Positions 8,536 to 18,749 are shown, numbered from the stretch's first letter. The stretch: 64,000 bases of DNA from Aestuariibacter salexigens DSM 15300 (GCF_000429145.1 NZ_AUBH01000001.1:310001-374000); one strand, 5' to 3'. Translations and numbers: made by a program. Notes: generated by a model from the letters alone, not told the origin.

Positions 8536-10143
8536 TTACATTCTGAACACGCCAAAGCGTGTCTCTTCAATCGGTTTATTAAGCGCCGCAGAGAGTGACA
8601 AACCGAGCACCAGTCGGGTGTCTGCAGGGTCAATGACGCCGTCGTCCCACAGCCGGGCTGATGCGTAGTAGGGATGGCCCTGCTGCTCGTAAGTATCAAT
8701 AATAGGTTGTTTAAACGCGCTTTCCTGTTCATCGCTCCAGGTTTCTCCGGCACGCTCTTTCTGGTCGCGTTTAACCTGTGCCAATACACCGGCAGCCTGT
8801 TCACCACCCATCACTGAAATGCGCGCATTGGGCCACATAAATAGGAATCGAGGGTCGTATGCACGGCCACACATACCATAATTGCCGGCGCCAAAACTGC
8901 CGCCAATCAGCACGGTAAACTTAGGCACATTTGCACAGGCAACGGCTGTCACCATCTTCGCGCCATGTTTGGCGATGCCACCTGACTCATACTGCTTACC
9001 GACCATAAAACCGGTGATGTTTTGCAAGAAAATCAGCGGAATGCCGCGCTGCGCGCACAGCTCAATAAAGTGTGCACCTTTCTGTGCGGATTCGGAAAAT
9101 AGAATACCGTTATTAGCCACAATGCCGACAGGATAGCCCCATAAACGGGCAAATCCGCAGACCAGCGTGTTGCCATATAACGCTTTGAATTCATCAAATT
9201 CAGAGCCGTCCACCAGACGGGCGATAATTTCTCTGACGTCGTATGGCTTGCGCGGATCTTTAGGAATGATCCCATAGATTTCCTCGCTGGCGAAACGCGG
9301 TTCAATTGGCTCGTGGACGTCGAGACTTATTTTCTTATTACGGTTTAGTCTGGCAATGGCATTACGAGCCAGTTGCAGGGCGTGGTGGTCATTATTAGCA
9401 AGGTGGTCGACTACGCCTGAGGTGCGGCAGTGCACATCACCGCCACCAAGCTCTTCAGCGCTAACTACTTCGCCAGTGGCCGCTTTCACCAGAGGCGGAC
9501 CGCCGAGGAAAATCGTGCCCTGATTTTTGACAATAATTGACTCATCTGCCATCGCTGGTACATAGGCACCGCCAGCTGTACAGGAGCCCATAACTACCGC
9601 AATTTGAGGAATGTTCTGTGCAGATAAATTGGCCTGATTGAAGAATATGCGTCCGAAATGCTCACGGTCAGGGAACACGTCATCTTGTCGTGGCAAATTA
9701 GCACCACCTGAATCAACAAGGTAGATACACGGCAGGTTGTTTTGTTCTGCAATGGTCTGCGCACGCAGGTGCTTTTTCACCGTCAGCGGATAGTAAGTAC
9801 CACCTTTAACTGTGGCATCGTTGGCCACAATCATGCATTCCACGCCACTGACTCGACCAATACCGGCAATGACACCCGCAGCGGGAACATAGTCTTCATA
9901 GACGTTCCATGCAGCGAGCTGTGAAAGTTCCAAAAACGGGCTGCCTTCATCAAGCAGAGCGTTGATACGCTCGCGAGGCAGCAATTTTCCTCTGTCGGTA
10001 TGGCGCTTATTAGATTTCTCGCCGCCTCCCAGCTTGATTTGTTCGACGACCTGTTTCAGATCATCTACCTGGGACTGCATATGCGCAGCGTTGTCGGCAA
10101 ATTCCTGACTTTTGGTATTAATTTTGGATGTGATTACCGGCAC
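8536..10143 (-). CDS. liuB: Methylcrotonyl-CoA carboxylase, carboxyltransferase beta subunit
   Basis: Transfers the carboxyl group from biotin on LiuD to 3-methylcrotonyl-CoA. The 535 residues are the exact usual length of this subunit. The N-terminal half has [13 protein letters not shown] and the glycine-rich [13 protein letters not shown] acyl-CoA loop; the C-terminal half has [12 protein letters not shown] and [11 protein letters not shown]. The start is GTG (10143), supported by GAGGA 8-12 bp upstream. It lies 51 bp after liuA and 11 bp before liuC. The protein is expected to form a dodecamer with LiuD, as known for the family. Confidence 0.95.
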   Translation of the reverse strand: MPVITSKINTKSQEFADNAAHMQSQVDDLKQVVEQIKLGGGEKSNKRHTDRGKLLPRERINALLDEGSPFLELSQLAAWNVYEDYVPAAGVIAGIGRVSGVECMIVANDATVKGGTYYPLTVKKHLRAQTIAEQNNLPCIYLVDSGGANLPRQDDVFPDREHFGRIFFNQANLSAQNIPQIAVVMGSCTAGGAYVPAMADESIIVKNQGTIFLGGPPLVKAATGEVVSAEELGGGDVHCRTSGVVDHLANNDHHALQLARNAIARLNRNKKISLDVHEPIEPRFASEEIYGIIPKDPRKPYDVREIIARLVDGSEFDEFKALYGNTLVCGFARLWGYPVGIVANNGILFSESAQKGAHFIELCAQRGIPLIFLQNITGFMVGKQYESGGIAKHGAKMVTAVACANVPKFTVLIGGSFGAGNYGMCGRAYDPRFLFMWPNARISVMGGEQAAGVLAQVKRDQKERAGETWSDEQESAFKQPIIDTYEQQGHPYYASARLWDDGVIDPADTRLVLGLSLSAALNKPIEETRFGVFRM

Positions 10144-10194
10144 CCGAATATCCTCATTGGCAAATAATCGAAAGGGGCAAGCGCCCCATACGGT

Positions 10195-11364
10195 TTATTT
10201 TGATTCGTTGAACAGTTCACGACCAATCAACATACGGCGAATTTCCGACGTCCCGGCGCCAATTTCATACAGTTTCGCATCACGTAACAAGCGACCGGTA
10301 GGGTATTCATTGATGTAGCCGTTACCGCCCAGCAGCTGAATAGCATCCAGTGCCATCTTGGTCGCAAGCTCAGCAGAATACAGAATAGCACCGGCTGCAT
10401 CTTTACGGGTGGTTTCACCGCGGTCACAGGCTTTGGCAACGGTATAAACATAAGCGCGAGCAGCATTCATCTGTGTATACATGTCGGCGACTTTACCTTG
10501 TACCAGTTGGAACTGACCAATTGACTGACCGAACTGTGTACGCTCATGAATGTAAGGTACAACCGCATCCATACAGGCCTGCATGATGCCCAGCGGACCA
10601 CCAGACAGCACCAGACGTTCATAGTCCAGTCCACTCATCAGCACACGTACGCCGCCGCCAACTTGGCCAAGCACATTCTCTGCAGGCACTTCACAGTCTT
10701 CAAACACCAGCTCACAGGTATTGGAAGAGCGCATTCCCAGCTTGTCGAGTTTTTGCGCCTGGCTAAACCCTGGCATACCGCGTTCGATGATAAACGCAGT
10801 GATCCCTTTTGAGCCGGCGTTAACGTCAGTTTTGGCATAGACCACATAGGTGTTGGCGTCAGGCCCGTTGGTGATCCACATCTTATTGCCGTTCAGAATG
10901 TAGGTATCACCGCGCTTTTCGGCGCGCAGTTTCATGCTGACAACATCTGAACCGGCGTTAGGCTCACTCATGGCCAGTGCACCAATATGCTCGCCGCTGA
11001 CCAGCTTGGGCAGATATTTCTCTTTCTGTGCTTCTGAGCCATTGATATAAATCTGGTTCACACACAGATTTGAATGGGCACCATAGCTCAGGCCAATACC
11101 GGCAGAGGCGCGGCTGATTTCTTCCATGGCGATAGTGTGGGCAAGATAGCCCATATCCGAGCCACCGTATTGCTCGGACACTGTCACACCCAATAAACCC
11201 ATTTCGCCCATTTTTGGCCACAGCTCATTAGGGAAACTGTTGTCCTGGTCGGCTTTTTCCGCCAGCGGTGCGACTTCACCCTGAGCAAAGTTGTAGACAT
11301 GCTCGCGCAGCATATCGATTTCTTCGCCAAGTCCAAAATTTAAAGTAGGGTAGGGTACGTTCAT
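10195..11364 (-). CDS. liuA: Isovaleryl-CoA dehydrogenase
   Basis: FAD-dependent oxidation of isovaleryl-CoA to 3-methylcrotonyl-CoA, the first committed step of leucine degradation after transamination. The 389 residues fit the acyl-CoA dehydrogenase fold. The catalytic glutamate is in [13 protein letters not shown] (residue 249), the position used by isovaleryl-CoA dehydrogenases, while the common C-terminal site reads [11 protein letters not shown] with glycine in place of the usual glutamate. This distinguishes it from the second acyl-CoA dehydrogenase at 18783. The ATG overlaps the liuR stop by 4 bp and is preceded by GAGGTAA, so regulator and enzyme are coupled in translation. Confidence 0.95.
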   Translation of the reverse strand: MNVPYPTLNFGLGEEIDMLREHVYNFAQGEVAPLAEKADQDNSFPNELWPKMGEMGLLGVTVSEQYGGSDMGYLAHTIAMEEISRASAGIGLSYGAHSNLCVNQIYINGSEAQKEKYLPKLVSGEHIGALAMSEPNAGSDVVSMKLRAEKRGDTYILNGNKMWITNGPDANTYVVYAKTDVNAGSKGITAFIIERGMPGFSQAQKLDKLGMRSSNTCELVFEDCEVPAENVLGQVGGGVRVLMSGLDYERLVLSGGPLGIMQACMDAVVPYIHERTQFGQSIGQFQLVQGKVADMYTQMNAARAYVYTVAKACDRGETTRKDAAGAILYSAELATKMALDAIQLLGGNGYINEYPTGRLLRDAKLYEIGAGTSEIRRMLIGRELFNESK

Positions 11365-11756
11365 GCAAGTTTACCTCGTTTTAATTCAGCTAATTCGTCC
11401 TGACAACGCGCTTCAACTTCATCCAGCTCGCTGAGCAACATCTTGATGTCATCTAACTGTTGATGAAGTATGGCACGCTTCTGTTCGGTCAGTTGCAGCA
11501 TGGTTTCCAATTGTGCTGCGGAATTTGGATTACTGTCGTACAGCTCAAATAATGTCTTTACTTCGGCCAGAGAAAATCCCAGGCGCTTGCCGCGCAGGAC
11601 CAGCTTGAGACGAACTTTGTCCTTGATGTGATAAAGCCGGGTCTGGCCGACACGTTCAGGTTCGATCAATCCCTGCTCCTCGTAAAAACGAATAGAGCGG
11701 GGCGTGATATCGAATTCTTTGGCTAATTCCCCAATGCTGTATGTATGGTTCGTCAT
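11361..11756 (-). CDS. liuR: MerR-family regulator of branched-chain degradation
   Basis: A 131-residue MerR protein: N-terminal winged helix ([26 protein letters not shown]), [16 protein letters not shown], and a long C-terminal dimerisation helix (about 75-120). It lacks the cysteines used by metal-sensing relatives, which fits an acyl-CoA or organic effector. As first gene of the liu operon it corresponds to LiuR, known from comparative genomics of proteobacteria as controller of leucine and often valine/isoleucine catabolism. Its own upstream region and that of mmsA share a MerR-type operator (see separate entries), which supports control of both operons. The ribosome site is weak. Confidence 0.92.
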   Translation of the reverse strand: MTNHTYSIGELAKEFDITPRSIRFYEEQGLIEPERVGQTRLYHIKDKVRLKLVLRGKRLGFSLAEVKTLFELYDSNPNSAAQLETMLQLTEQKRAILHQQLDDIKMLLSELDEVEARCQDELAELKRGKLA

Positions 11757-11800
11757 GGTGTAATGCTAATTTTCCGATCGTCGGTAACGTTTTAACTCAA

Positions 11801-11823
11801 GTTAACGTTTACGTAAAGAGCAA
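11801..11823 (-). promoter_or_regulatory. Candidate LiuR operator before liuR
   Basis: Near-palindrome GTTAACGTTTACGTAAAG at 11801-11818 in the space between liuR and the thiolase gene. Read on the minus strand, its core starts 9 bp after TTGCTC (complement of 11818-11823), the same offset as the -35-like element and core before mmsA. The -10 that should follow (about 11794-11800) is a poor match. The placement between promoter elements fits the MerR mode of action and autoregulation. It may also influence the divergent thiolase gene. Confidence 0.65.
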
Positions 11824-12012
11824 CTAACAGTACAGTAATAAAAGCGCAACAGCGGGTCAATGAAGTGGTCTGCTTTGCGATGCCTAGAACCAAAGTATTG
11901 TGTTCATAATCGTGTACGAGACGTAGCATTTGATGTCATTAAACGTCGTCTGTGCACAGCCATGTTGGGAGTCACAGTACCGTTTGGCTGAATAATTTTT
12001 GTGGAGAAATCA

Positions 12013-13188
12013 ATGAGTAACGAATCAGTAGTGATTGTCGCAGCAAAGCGTACGCCAATGGGCGGATTTATGGGTAGCCTGTCGGCACTTAGCGCCACTG
12101 ATCTGGGTGCTGAGGCAATAAAGGCTGCCACTGATGGTATCGATCAACAGCTTATCGACGAAGTCATCATGGGCTGCGTGTTACCAGCCGGTCTTGGTCA
12201 ATCTCCAGCACGACAGGCGTCATTAAAAGCAGGTCTGCCGTTGTCCGCCGGTGTGACCACAATCAACAAAGTGTGTGGTTCTGGCATGAAAGCAGTCATG
12301 CTCGCCAATGACTTGATAAAAGCGGGCTCTGCAGAGATTGTCGTAGCAGGTGGTATGGAGAGCATGAGTAATGCGCCTTATCTGCTTCCGAAAGCCCGTG
12401 GCGGCTATAGAATGGGCCACGGTCAGGTGCAGGATCACATGATGCTTGATGGCCTCGAAAACGCCTATGACGGGCAAGCGATGGGCTGCTTTGCACAGGC
12501 AACCGCTGATGAAGAGAGAATTACCCGGGAGCAAATGGACGAGTTCGCGCTGAGCTCATTGACAAAAGCGTCAGCCGCTATTGAGATTGGTGCCTTTGAT
12601 GACGAAATCGTTCCCGTTACTATTGCGTCCCGAAAAAGCGATATCACCGTCACGGTAGACGAAGGCCCCGGCAACGCCCGTCCGGAAAAGATCCCGTCGC
12701 TGCGTCCCGCGTTCAAAAAGGATGGCACCGTTACAGCTGCCAATTCCAGCTCTATTTCAGACGGTGCTGCCAGTCTGCTGGTCATGAGTGAGTCGAAAGC
12801 CACTGAGTTAGGTTTAGCGCCTCTTGCTCGTGTCGTGTCCCATGCAACCCATTCAATTAAACCAGAGGACTTCACAGTGGCACCGGTTGACGCCATTGAA
12901 AAAGCGCTGGCTAAAGCGGGTTGGCAAAAAGATGATGTTGATTTATTCGAAATCAACGAAGCCTTTGCCATGGTCACCATGCTGGCTATCAGCAAGCTGG
13001 GTCTGGATGCAGACAAAGTCAACGTAAAAGGTGGAGCCTGTGCGCTGGGGCATCCGATTGGTGCATCGGGTGCGCGTATTATCGTCACCTTGATTCATGC
13101 GCTGAAGCAGCGTGGCCTTAAGAAAGGTTTGGCTGCGCTGTGTATTGGCGGTGGCGAAGCGACGGCGTTGACCCTCGAAGTCATTTAG
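12013..13188 (+). CDS. atoB: Acetyl-CoA C-acetyltransferase (thiolase)
   Basis: A 391-residue biosynthetic/degradative thiolase that interconverts acetoacetyl-CoA with acetyl-CoA. Catalytic residues are in place: Cys88 in NKVCGSGMK, His347 in GHPIG and Cys377 in CIGGGEAT. ATG 12013 is chosen over an in-frame GTG at 12001 because GGAG (12003-12006) serves as its ribosome site. The gene is divergent from liuR and could complete leucine breakdown: LiuE makes acetoacetate, the CoA-transferase makes acetoacetyl-CoA and this enzyme splits it. A 3-ketoacyl-CoA thiolase of wider chain length range is an alternative. It ends before a clear terminator. Confidence 0.88.
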   Translation: MSNESVVIVAAKRTPMGGFMGSLSALSATDLGAEAIKAATDGIDQQLIDEVIMGCVLPAGLGQSPARQASLKAGLPLSAGVTTINKVCGSGMKAVMLANDLIKAGSAEIVVAGGMESMSNAPYLLPKARGGYRMGHGQVQDHMMLDGLENAYDGQAMGCFAQATADEERITREQMDEFALSSLTKASAAIEIGAFDDEIVPVTIASRKSDITVTVDEGPGNARPEKIPSLRPAFKKDGTVTAANSSSISDGAASLLVMSESKATELGLAPLARVVSHATHSIKPEDFTVAPVDAIEKALAKAGWQKDDVDLFEINEAFAMVTMLAISKLGLDADKVNVKGGACALGHPIGASGARIIVTLIHALKQRGLKKGLAALCIGGGEATALTLEVI

Positions 13189-13210
13189 TTACGCTGTCGA
13201 TTTAATCATC

Positions 13211-13240
13211 AAAAGGACACTTTCGGGTGTCCTTTTTAGT
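13211..13240 (+). terminator. Rho-independent terminator after the thiolase gene
   Basis: Perfect 10 bp stem AAAAGGACAC (13211-13220) with GTGTCCTTTT (13227-13236), a 6-base loop and a T run overlapping the stem end. It separates the thiolase gene from the hydrolase/kynureninase unit. Confidence 0.9.
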
Positions 13241-13285
13241 TTGAATGACCGTACACTAATTAACATTAGTAATTCATCAGGTGAT

Positions 13286-14149
13286 ATGAGCATGCCAAAT
13301 AAGCTCTACGTATCCTTATTTGCCCTTTTAACATTATTTTTTACGGGTAATGTGCGGTCTGAGCTTCCCAATAATGTCAGCTACAGTGCAGTTACCGAGC
13401 TGGACTTTCAGGCGCCGGACGCGACACTACAATACGGTGAGGATGGGTTACAGATCGCGCTGCTTTGGCGAGCCAAGGGAGAGCCTGCTGAAGCACTTGT
13501 GGTATTTGTCCACGGTGGTTGCTGGCTGAATTCCTATGATATAGCGCACAGCAGAGCCATGACGACTGCACTGGCACAATCAGGGTATGACGTTTTATCT
13601 ATTGAGTACCGGCGAACAGGTGATGAGGGCGGCGGCTGGCCCGGCAGTTTGCAGGATATCCGTTCAGCATTAACGCAGTTCTTACATGACCAGCCGGTCG
13701 CACCATCAGCACAGGGCGTTATATTGACAGGCCATTCTGCGGGCGGACATTTGGCGTTGCTGGCAGCTGCTGACGATGCTCCCTATATGGATAAAATAAC
13801 TACTGTCGTGGGGCTAGCCGCGATTACCGATTTACCTGCCTATGCACAAGGAACTAACGGCTGTCAGAGAGCGACTGTGGATTTTATGCAGGGTGATCCA
13901 CAACAAAAAGCTGATGAATATCAGGCCGCTGATCCGCGACAGGCAAAGATATCAGCGCCCATCATTCTGTTGCATGGCGGTAAAGACGGCATCGTGCCTG
14001 AAGCACAGGGCAGTTGGCCGGGTATTCCGACACAATGGGTCGATGAAGCCGGACATTTCGACTGGCTGCATCCAGATACCTCAGCTTTTTCGACCTTACT
14101 AAACACTTTGAATTCAATTTCTGCAGGCGGCCATGTTAACCAGAAATGA
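13286..14149 (+). CDS. Secreted alpha/beta hydrolase, kynurenine-formamidase-like
   Basis: A 287-residue alpha/beta hydrolase with a complete triad: Ser151 in GHSAGGH, Asp234 in GGKDG and His257 in EAGHFDW; the oxyanion stretch HGGCW is of the type seen in esterase-like kynurenine formamidases. Its last 17 bp overlap the start of kynureninase, so N-formylkynurenine hydrolysis is an attractive role (inference). However, residues 1-25 form a signal peptide (hydrophobic core ending TGNVRS-E), which would place the enzyme in the periplasm, away from cytosolic kynureninase. ATG 13286 follows AGGTG; starts further upstream lie close to the preceding terminator. A general periplasmic esterase or peptidase remains possible. 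Confidence 0.75.
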   Translation: MSMPNKLYVSLFALLTLFFTGNVRSELPNNVSYSAVTELDFQAPDATLQYGEDGLQIALLWRAKGEPAEALVVFVHGGCWLNSYDIAHSRAMTTALAQSGYDVLSIEYRRTGDEGGGWPGSLQDIRSALTQFLHDQPVAPSAQGVILTGHSAGGHLALLAAADDAPYMDKITTVVGLAAITDLPAYAQGTNGCQRATVDFMQGDPQQKADEYQAADPRQAKISAPIILLHGGKDGIVPEAQGSWPGIPTQWVDEAGHFDWLHPDTSAFSTLLNTLNSISAGGHVNQK

Positions 14150-15371
14150 TGCACTTCAGCGCGATGATAATGATCCGCTAAAACACAAACGCAATGACTT
14201 TTCACTGCCAGACAACACAATCTATCTGGACGGCAACTCGTTGGGCCCCTTACCGAAACGGGTTGAACAGCGCTGTCTTGATGTCGTAACAAAACAGTGG
14301 GGGCAGGACCTTATCACCAGTTGGAATGTACATGACTGGATTGGTTTGCCTTTGAAAGTTGGCGAGAAAATCGCACCTCTCATCGGCGCGGCGCCTGGTC
14401 AGGTAATATGCTGCGACTCGATTTCTGTGAACCTGTTTAAGTTACTCAGTGCAGCACTAAAAATGGCTCCGGGGCGCACTAAAATTGTGTCAGAGACCAG
14501 CAACTTCCCGACCGATCTCTACATGGTGCAGGGGCTGACCGAACAGTTGGGCGAACAACATTGTCAGTTACATCAGGTAGAGCGACACCAACTTGCTGAT
14601 GCAATCGACACAGACACGGCCGTGGTCATGCTGACTCAGGTCGATTTTCGCAGCGGCCATATGCTTGATATGCAAAAGATCACACAGGCTGCACACGAGG
14701 TAGGCGCGCTGGTTATCTGGGATCTGGCGCACTCAGCGGGGGCTGTGCCTGTTGATCTAGATGGCTGTAACGCTGACTTTGCGGTTGGCTGCGGCTACAA
14801 GTATTTAAATGGCGGGCCTGGCGCACCGGCATTCGTATACGTTGCGACGCGCCATCAGGCGAGCTTACGACAGCCGCTAAGTGGCTGGATGGGGCATGCC
14901 AGTCCTTTCGCCTTTGACACTGCGTATGAAGCTGCTCCGGGTATTGAAAAGATGCTATGTGGCACACCATCAATTCTGTCGATGAGTGCGCTTGATGAAG
15001 CGTTAGATGTATTCCGTGATGTCACCATGCAACAGCTACGCGCGAAATCCGTGGCACTGACAGAATATTGTCTGGCGCTGATGCAGCAACAAGGCCTTCT
15101 GCAGCATCTTAAACTTGTGTCACCTGAGCAATCAAGCGACAGGGGCAGTCAACTGGCATTTGCGCACGCGCACGGCTATGCTATCTGTCAGGCACTCATT
15201 GCACGCGGTATTATTGCTGATTTCAGAGCGCCGGATATCTTAAGGATTGGGTTTGCACCACTGTACAATCGTTATGTCGACGTATTTGATTTGGTGGATG
15301 CGCTGGCTGCTATTATCAATAGCGAGACTTATCTGGATGACGGTTTCCAGCGCAGACACAAGGTTACCTGA
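14133..15371 (+). CDS. kynU: Kynureninase
   Basis: PLP enzyme that cleaves L-kynurenine to anthranilate and alanine in tryptophan degradation. The 412 residues match the family. Visible landmarks: YLDGNSLGPLP near the N terminus, SNFPTDLY, WDLAHSAGAVPVDL (pyridine-ring contact Asp) and the PLP lysine 223 in GYKYLNGGPG. C-terminal FRAPDILRIGFAPLYNRY binds the substrate carboxylate in known structures. It overlaps the upstream hydrolase gene by 17 bp. No tryptophan 2,3-dioxygenase gene lies in the window, so the first pathway step must be encoded elsewhere. Confidence 0.95.
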   Translation: MLTRNDALQRDDNDPLKHKRNDFSLPDNTIYLDGNSLGPLPKRVEQRCLDVVTKQWGQDLITSWNVHDWIGLPLKVGEKIAPLIGAAPGQVICCDSISVNLFKLLSAALKMAPGRTKIVSETSNFPTDLYMVQGLTEQLGEQHCQLHQVERHQLADAIDTDTAVVMLTQVDFRSGHMLDMQKITQAAHEVGALVIWDLAHSAGAVPVDLDGCNADFAVGCGYKYLNGGPGAPAFVYVATRHQASLRQPLSGWMGHASPFAFDTAYEAAPGIEKMLCGTPSILSMSALDEALDVFRDVTMQQLRAKSVALTEYCLALMQQQGLLQHLKLVSPEQSSDRGSQLAFAHAHGYAICQALIARGIIADFRAPDILRIGFAPLYNRYVDVFDLVDALAAIINSETYLDDGFQRRHKVT

Positions 15372-15385
15372 CAAGCACGTTGAAA

Positions 15386-17047
15386 TCAGGCGCGTAGCGT
15401 GGAAGACAGTATCGGAGCAGGCGCCTGAGCTGTGAAGGTATCTCGTTGTGCATCAATCTCACGGCTCAAGGTTCGAAGTCTTTTTTGATTGGCATCTGTT
15501 AATGACTGCTGCTGTAACTGCGCTAACAGGTCGAGCGTGCGCACACTTTTATGCAACGCAGATTTACAGTCAACCAAACACTGCAACAGGTTGATTTGAA
15601 ACGCAGGCTCGTCTTTAGACAAAATGTATGCCTGATAAAAATACTCGATGGCTTCGCCTGCCAAATGCTGGTCGTACAATGCCATACCCTGACTGTTAAA
15701 CTTCAGAGAGCGTTGGCGTTTATTACCAAGGCGCCTTTCACTCTGTTCAATCGCCAACTCGCACAACGCCAGTTCGTTTACATCGTCCAGCGTTTGCTGC
15801 TTACGCTCGCAGTATTGCAGGGCTTCCGAGGCCTTGTGCTCCTTACCCACACCCTGCCACGCTTTAACTGCATCGATCAGGGTACCAATTTCGGTGTGGG
15901 TAAAATCTTCCATGCCTTTTTTGGCAAGAATTCGGGTGGCATTTTCCAAATCCCCTTCGAGTATTGCAGCAATGCTATACATGTAATCCATGCTCTGATG
16001 AACGAGAGGATCATCATAGCGTCTGCCAGCACTGCTGATAAGTGAGCGGGCAGTGCTCAAGTCGGTTCCGCGTTCACTGTCTTCTTTATGTTCAGCGGCC
16101 GCAAGGTGGCATCGAGCCAACTCCATACTGATTTTTGAAAAACGTTCGGTGATGCTGCGGTTACTTTCACGATAACGCTGCAACAGATCGATCGCTGCGT
16201 CCATTTTATGCTGAATTTGCAAAATGCTGGCTTTCAGTCTGGTTGCTGACAGTGATAACTCGCTGTCTTTTATCTGTTCAAAATAATGCTCTGCAGAACC
16301 ATAGTGGTGCTGTTGCAAAGCAATACGGGCCAGCCACTCACAGGCTTTTGCATTGGTCAGATGCTGGCCAAGCATTTCCTGTAACATCGCTTCGCTTTGT
16401 TCGATTTCACCGGCCTGGAACAGGCTCTGGATAAGCCCCCAGCGTGCCCAGATGATATTTTCAGAATGCTTTAACACGCTTCGATACAGCTCGGATGCTT
16501 CATTGTAGCGCTGTAGCTTGAGCAGTAATCTGCCGCGCAACTTAATCAAGTCATTACGCAGACGTCGATTGTCTTTGTTACGCAGCACGTCATCTACTTT
16601 GTGAATGGCATCGGCATAACGTTTCTGGTCCATCATACGCAAAGCCGGCAGAATGACATCGCGCACATTGAGGCAGTGATGAATGGTGCGTTGCAGGTTG
16701 CCAATGGTGTAAGGCTTGAGGACAAGGGCGTCGGGATGGACATCAACAATTTGACTTACCACCATAGGCAAACGGTCTGAGGTGATAAAAATGATGCTTG
16801 TAGAGGGGGTTAGCAGGCCGCGCTGTTGCATCTCCTGTACGACTTCAACGCCGTTGTAGTGTTGACCCAGGTGAAAGTCGATAAGCAACAGATCGGCACG
16901 GCGTTGAGACAAACCACTGCGCAGTTCACGCCCCTGAGAATAACTTTCAATATCTGAAAAACCCATACGCACAAGGTGGTTGCGTAAATGCATACGCGCC
17001 ATGCCATTATCTTCTACCACCGCCACCCGTAATGTCTGTTTATTCAT
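15386..17047 (-). CDS. Response regulator with helical-repeat (TPR-like) tail, copy 1
   Basis: A 553-residue cytosolic protein. Residues 5-125 are a CheY-like receiver: VEDN acidic pocket, phospho-acceptor Asp57 (LLIDFHLG), a TSD switch residue and KPYT lysine motif. The remaining 420 residues are all alpha-helical with TPR-like spacing (for instance RGRLLLKLQRYNEASELYRSVLKH and WLARIALQQHHYGSAEHYFEQI). There is no DNA-binding or enzyme domain, so output is probably protein-protein contact. A second protein of the same build is encoded at 54069-55721. ATG 17047 is preceded by GGAA; no partner kinase is adjacent. Confidence 0.85.
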   Translation of the reverse strand: MNKQTLRVAVVEDNGMARMHLRNHLVRMGFSDIESYSQGRELRSGLSQRRADLLLIDFHLGQHYNGVEVVQEMQQRGLLTPSTSIIFITSDRLPMVVSQIVDVHPDALVLKPYTIGNLQRTIHHCLNVRDVILPALRMMDQKRYADAIHKVDDVLRNKDNRRLRNDLIKLRGRLLLKLQRYNEASELYRSVLKHSENIIWARWGLIQSLFQAGEIEQSEAMLQEMLGQHLTNAKACEWLARIALQQHHYGSAEHYFEQIKDSELSLSATRLKASILQIQHKMDAAIDLLQRYRESNRSITERFSKISMELARCHLAAAEHKEDSERGTDLSTARSLISSAGRRYDDPLVHQSMDYMYSIAAILEGDLENATRILAKKGMEDFTHTEIGTLIDAVKAWQGVGKEHKASEALQYCERKQQTLDDVNELALCELAIEQSERRLGNKRQRSLKFNSQGMALYDQHLAGEAIEYFYQAYILSKDEPAFQINLLQCLVDCKSALHKSVRTLDLLAQLQQQSLTDANQKRLRTLSREIDAQRDTFTAQAPAPILSSTLRA

Positions 17048-17175
17048 TTTTCCATACCAGGCTCTCTCACTTAGCAGAATAGCAAGCAATCGGTCGTACA
17101 CCTAGTGATCGCATTCGACTTAAGGTATGTATTTTTATCCGTCACATTTTATTTACAAGCAACTACCTTAACTGC

Positions 17176-17205
17176 TTGAGGGTGACGTTTACGTCAAGGT
17201 AAGAT
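17176..17205 (+). promoter_or_regulatory. mmsA promoter with LiuR-type operator
   Basis: A -35-like TTGAGG (17176-17181) and a -10-like TAAGAT (17200-17205) are separated by 18 bp, longer than the standard 17 as in MerR-controlled promoters. Between them lies the near-perfect palindrome TGACGTTTACGTCA (17183-17196). Its ACGTTTACGT core is identical to that in the liuR upstream region at 11805-11814. Confidence 0.75.
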
Positions 17206-17258
17206 AGCGGTACTGTTACGCGAAAATTTTTAAACCACATTTTATTATCGAGGTGTCT

Positions 17259-18749
17259 ATGCAATCTGTTCCTATTCTCATTAACGGTGAGTTTATTTCC
17301 TCCAAGTCCACCGCCATGATTGACGTCACCAATCCTGCTACCAATGAAGTGATTGCACAAGCCCCCTGTGTGACAGACGATGAGCTGGAGCAGGCAGTCG
17401 CCACTGCCAAAGAAGCGTTTAAAACCTGGAGTAAAGTGCCAGTACCAGAGCGCGCTCGTGTCATGATGCGCTATCAGCAATTATTGAAAGAACATCACGA
17501 CGAAATCGCCACGCTGCTTGCGTCTGAGACGGGTAAAACGTTCGCCGATGCAAAAGGTGACGTGTGGCGCGGTATTGAAGTGGTTGAACAAGCAATGAAC
17601 GCACCTGCACTGATGATGGGTGAAACTGTTGAAAATGTGGCACGTAATATAGACACCTACAGCTACATTCAGCCACTCGGCGTATGCGTTGGTATCACAC
17701 CGTTTAACTTTCCGGCCATGATCCCATTGTGGATGTTCCCAATGGCAGTTGTGTGCGGTAACACGTTTGTTCTTAAGCCTTCTGAGCAGGATCCGCTGAC
17801 CCCAATGCGTCTTGCAGAGCTGTTTATTGAAGCCGGTGCGCCGAAGGGCGTATTGAATGTGATTCACGGCGGTAAAGATCAAGTGAACGCGCTGCTTAAT
17901 CACGAAGACGTAAAAGCCGTATCATTTGTTGGTTCAGTACCCGTAGGCCAACACATCTATAAGACTGCGACGGATAACATGAAGCGTGCGCAGTGCTTCG
18001 CCGGTGCAAAGAATCACTCAGTGATCATGCCTGATGCCAACAAAGCGCAGGTGCTCAGCAACCTGGTCGGCTCTTCGGTAGGTGCAGCAGGACAGCGTTG
18101 TATGGCAATTTCTGTGGCGGTATTCGTAGGTGATAGCAAGGAATGGATTGAAGAGCTCAGAGACATGATGGCGAAAGTGCGTCCGGGTCTGTGGGACGAC
18201 GAAAGTGCAGGATACGGCCCGCTAATCAGCCCACAGGCTAAGGCCCGTGTGCTCAGCCTGATTGAGCAAGGTAAGAAAGAAGGCGCGACCTGTATGCTGG
18301 ATGGGTCTGATTTCACCTTGCCGGGCTATGAATCTGGCAACTGGGTAGGGCCGACGTTGTTCACTGACGTCACGCCAGAGATGGAAATCTATCAGCAGGA
18401 GATTTTTGGTCCGGTCCTGTGCGCAATCTGTGTTGATACGTTGGAAGAGGCTATCGAGCTGGTAAACAACAACCCTTATGGTAATGGTACGTCGATTTTC
18501 ACCGCCAACGGCGCGGCTGCGCGCAAATACCAGAGCGAAGTAGAAGTGGGTCAGGTCGGTATCAATGTGCCGATTCCTGTGCCGCTGCCGTTCTTCTCAT
18601 TCACCGGCTGGAAAAACAGCTTCTACGGTGATCTGCATGCGTATGGCAAGCAGGCAATCCGTTTCTACACCGAAACAAAAACCATCACCGCTCGCTGGTT
18701 TGAGGATGATATTCCTACCGGTCCGAATATGACCATTAACCTGCGCTAA
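17259..18749 (+). CDS. mmsA: Methylmalonate-semialdehyde dehydrogenase (CoA-acylating)
   Basis: Oxidises (methyl)malonate semialdehyde to propionyl-CoA or acetyl-CoA with NAD and CoA; final step of valine degradation. The 496-residue protein has the aldehyde dehydrogenase fold with the catalytic Cys281 in [11 protein letters not shown], a context specific to this CoA-acylating subfamily, and the NAD-binding [15 protein letters not shown] stretch. ATG 17259 is preferred over GTG 17253 as AGG lies 5-7 bp upstream. It is the first gene of a four-gene valine operon and has a MerR-type promoter. Confidence 0.96.
   Translation: MQSVPILINGEFISSKSTAMIDVTNPATNEVIAQAPCVTDDELEQAVATAKEAFKTWSKVPVPERARVMMRYQQLLKEHHDEIATLLASETGKTFADAKGDVWRGIEVVEQAMNAPALMMGETVENVARNIDTYSYIQPLGVCVGITPFNFPAMIPLWMFPMAVVCGNTFVLKPSEQDPLTPMRLAELFIEAGAPKGVLNVIHGGKDQVNALLNHEDVKAVSFVGSVPVGQHIYKTATDNMKRAQCFAGAKNHSVIMPDANKAQVLSNLVGSSVGAAGQRCMAISVAVFVGDSKEWIEELRDMMAKVRPGLWDDESAGYGPLISPQAKARVLSLIEQGKKEGATCMLDGSDFTLPGYESGNWVGPTLFTDVTPEMEIYQQEIFGPVLCAICVDTLEEAIELVNNNPYGNGTSIFTANGAAARKYQSEVEVGQVGINVPIPVPLPFFSFTGWKNSFYGDLHAYGKQAIRFYTETKTITARWFEDDIPTGPNMTINLR

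Noticed and set aside
12465-13088. A 207-codon open frame on the minus strand opposite the thiolase gene
   Set aside because: It is antisense to highly conserved thiolase codons, shows low-complexity Ser/Ala-rich translation and no ribosome site; a shadow of the real gene.
15551-16045. A 164-codon plus-strand frame inside the first receiver-TPR gene
   Set aside because: Antisense shadow of helical repeats; no start signal.
17481-17903. A 140-codon minus-strand frame inside mmsA
   Set aside because: Antisense to a strongly conserved dehydrogenase; composition is that of a reversed coding frame.
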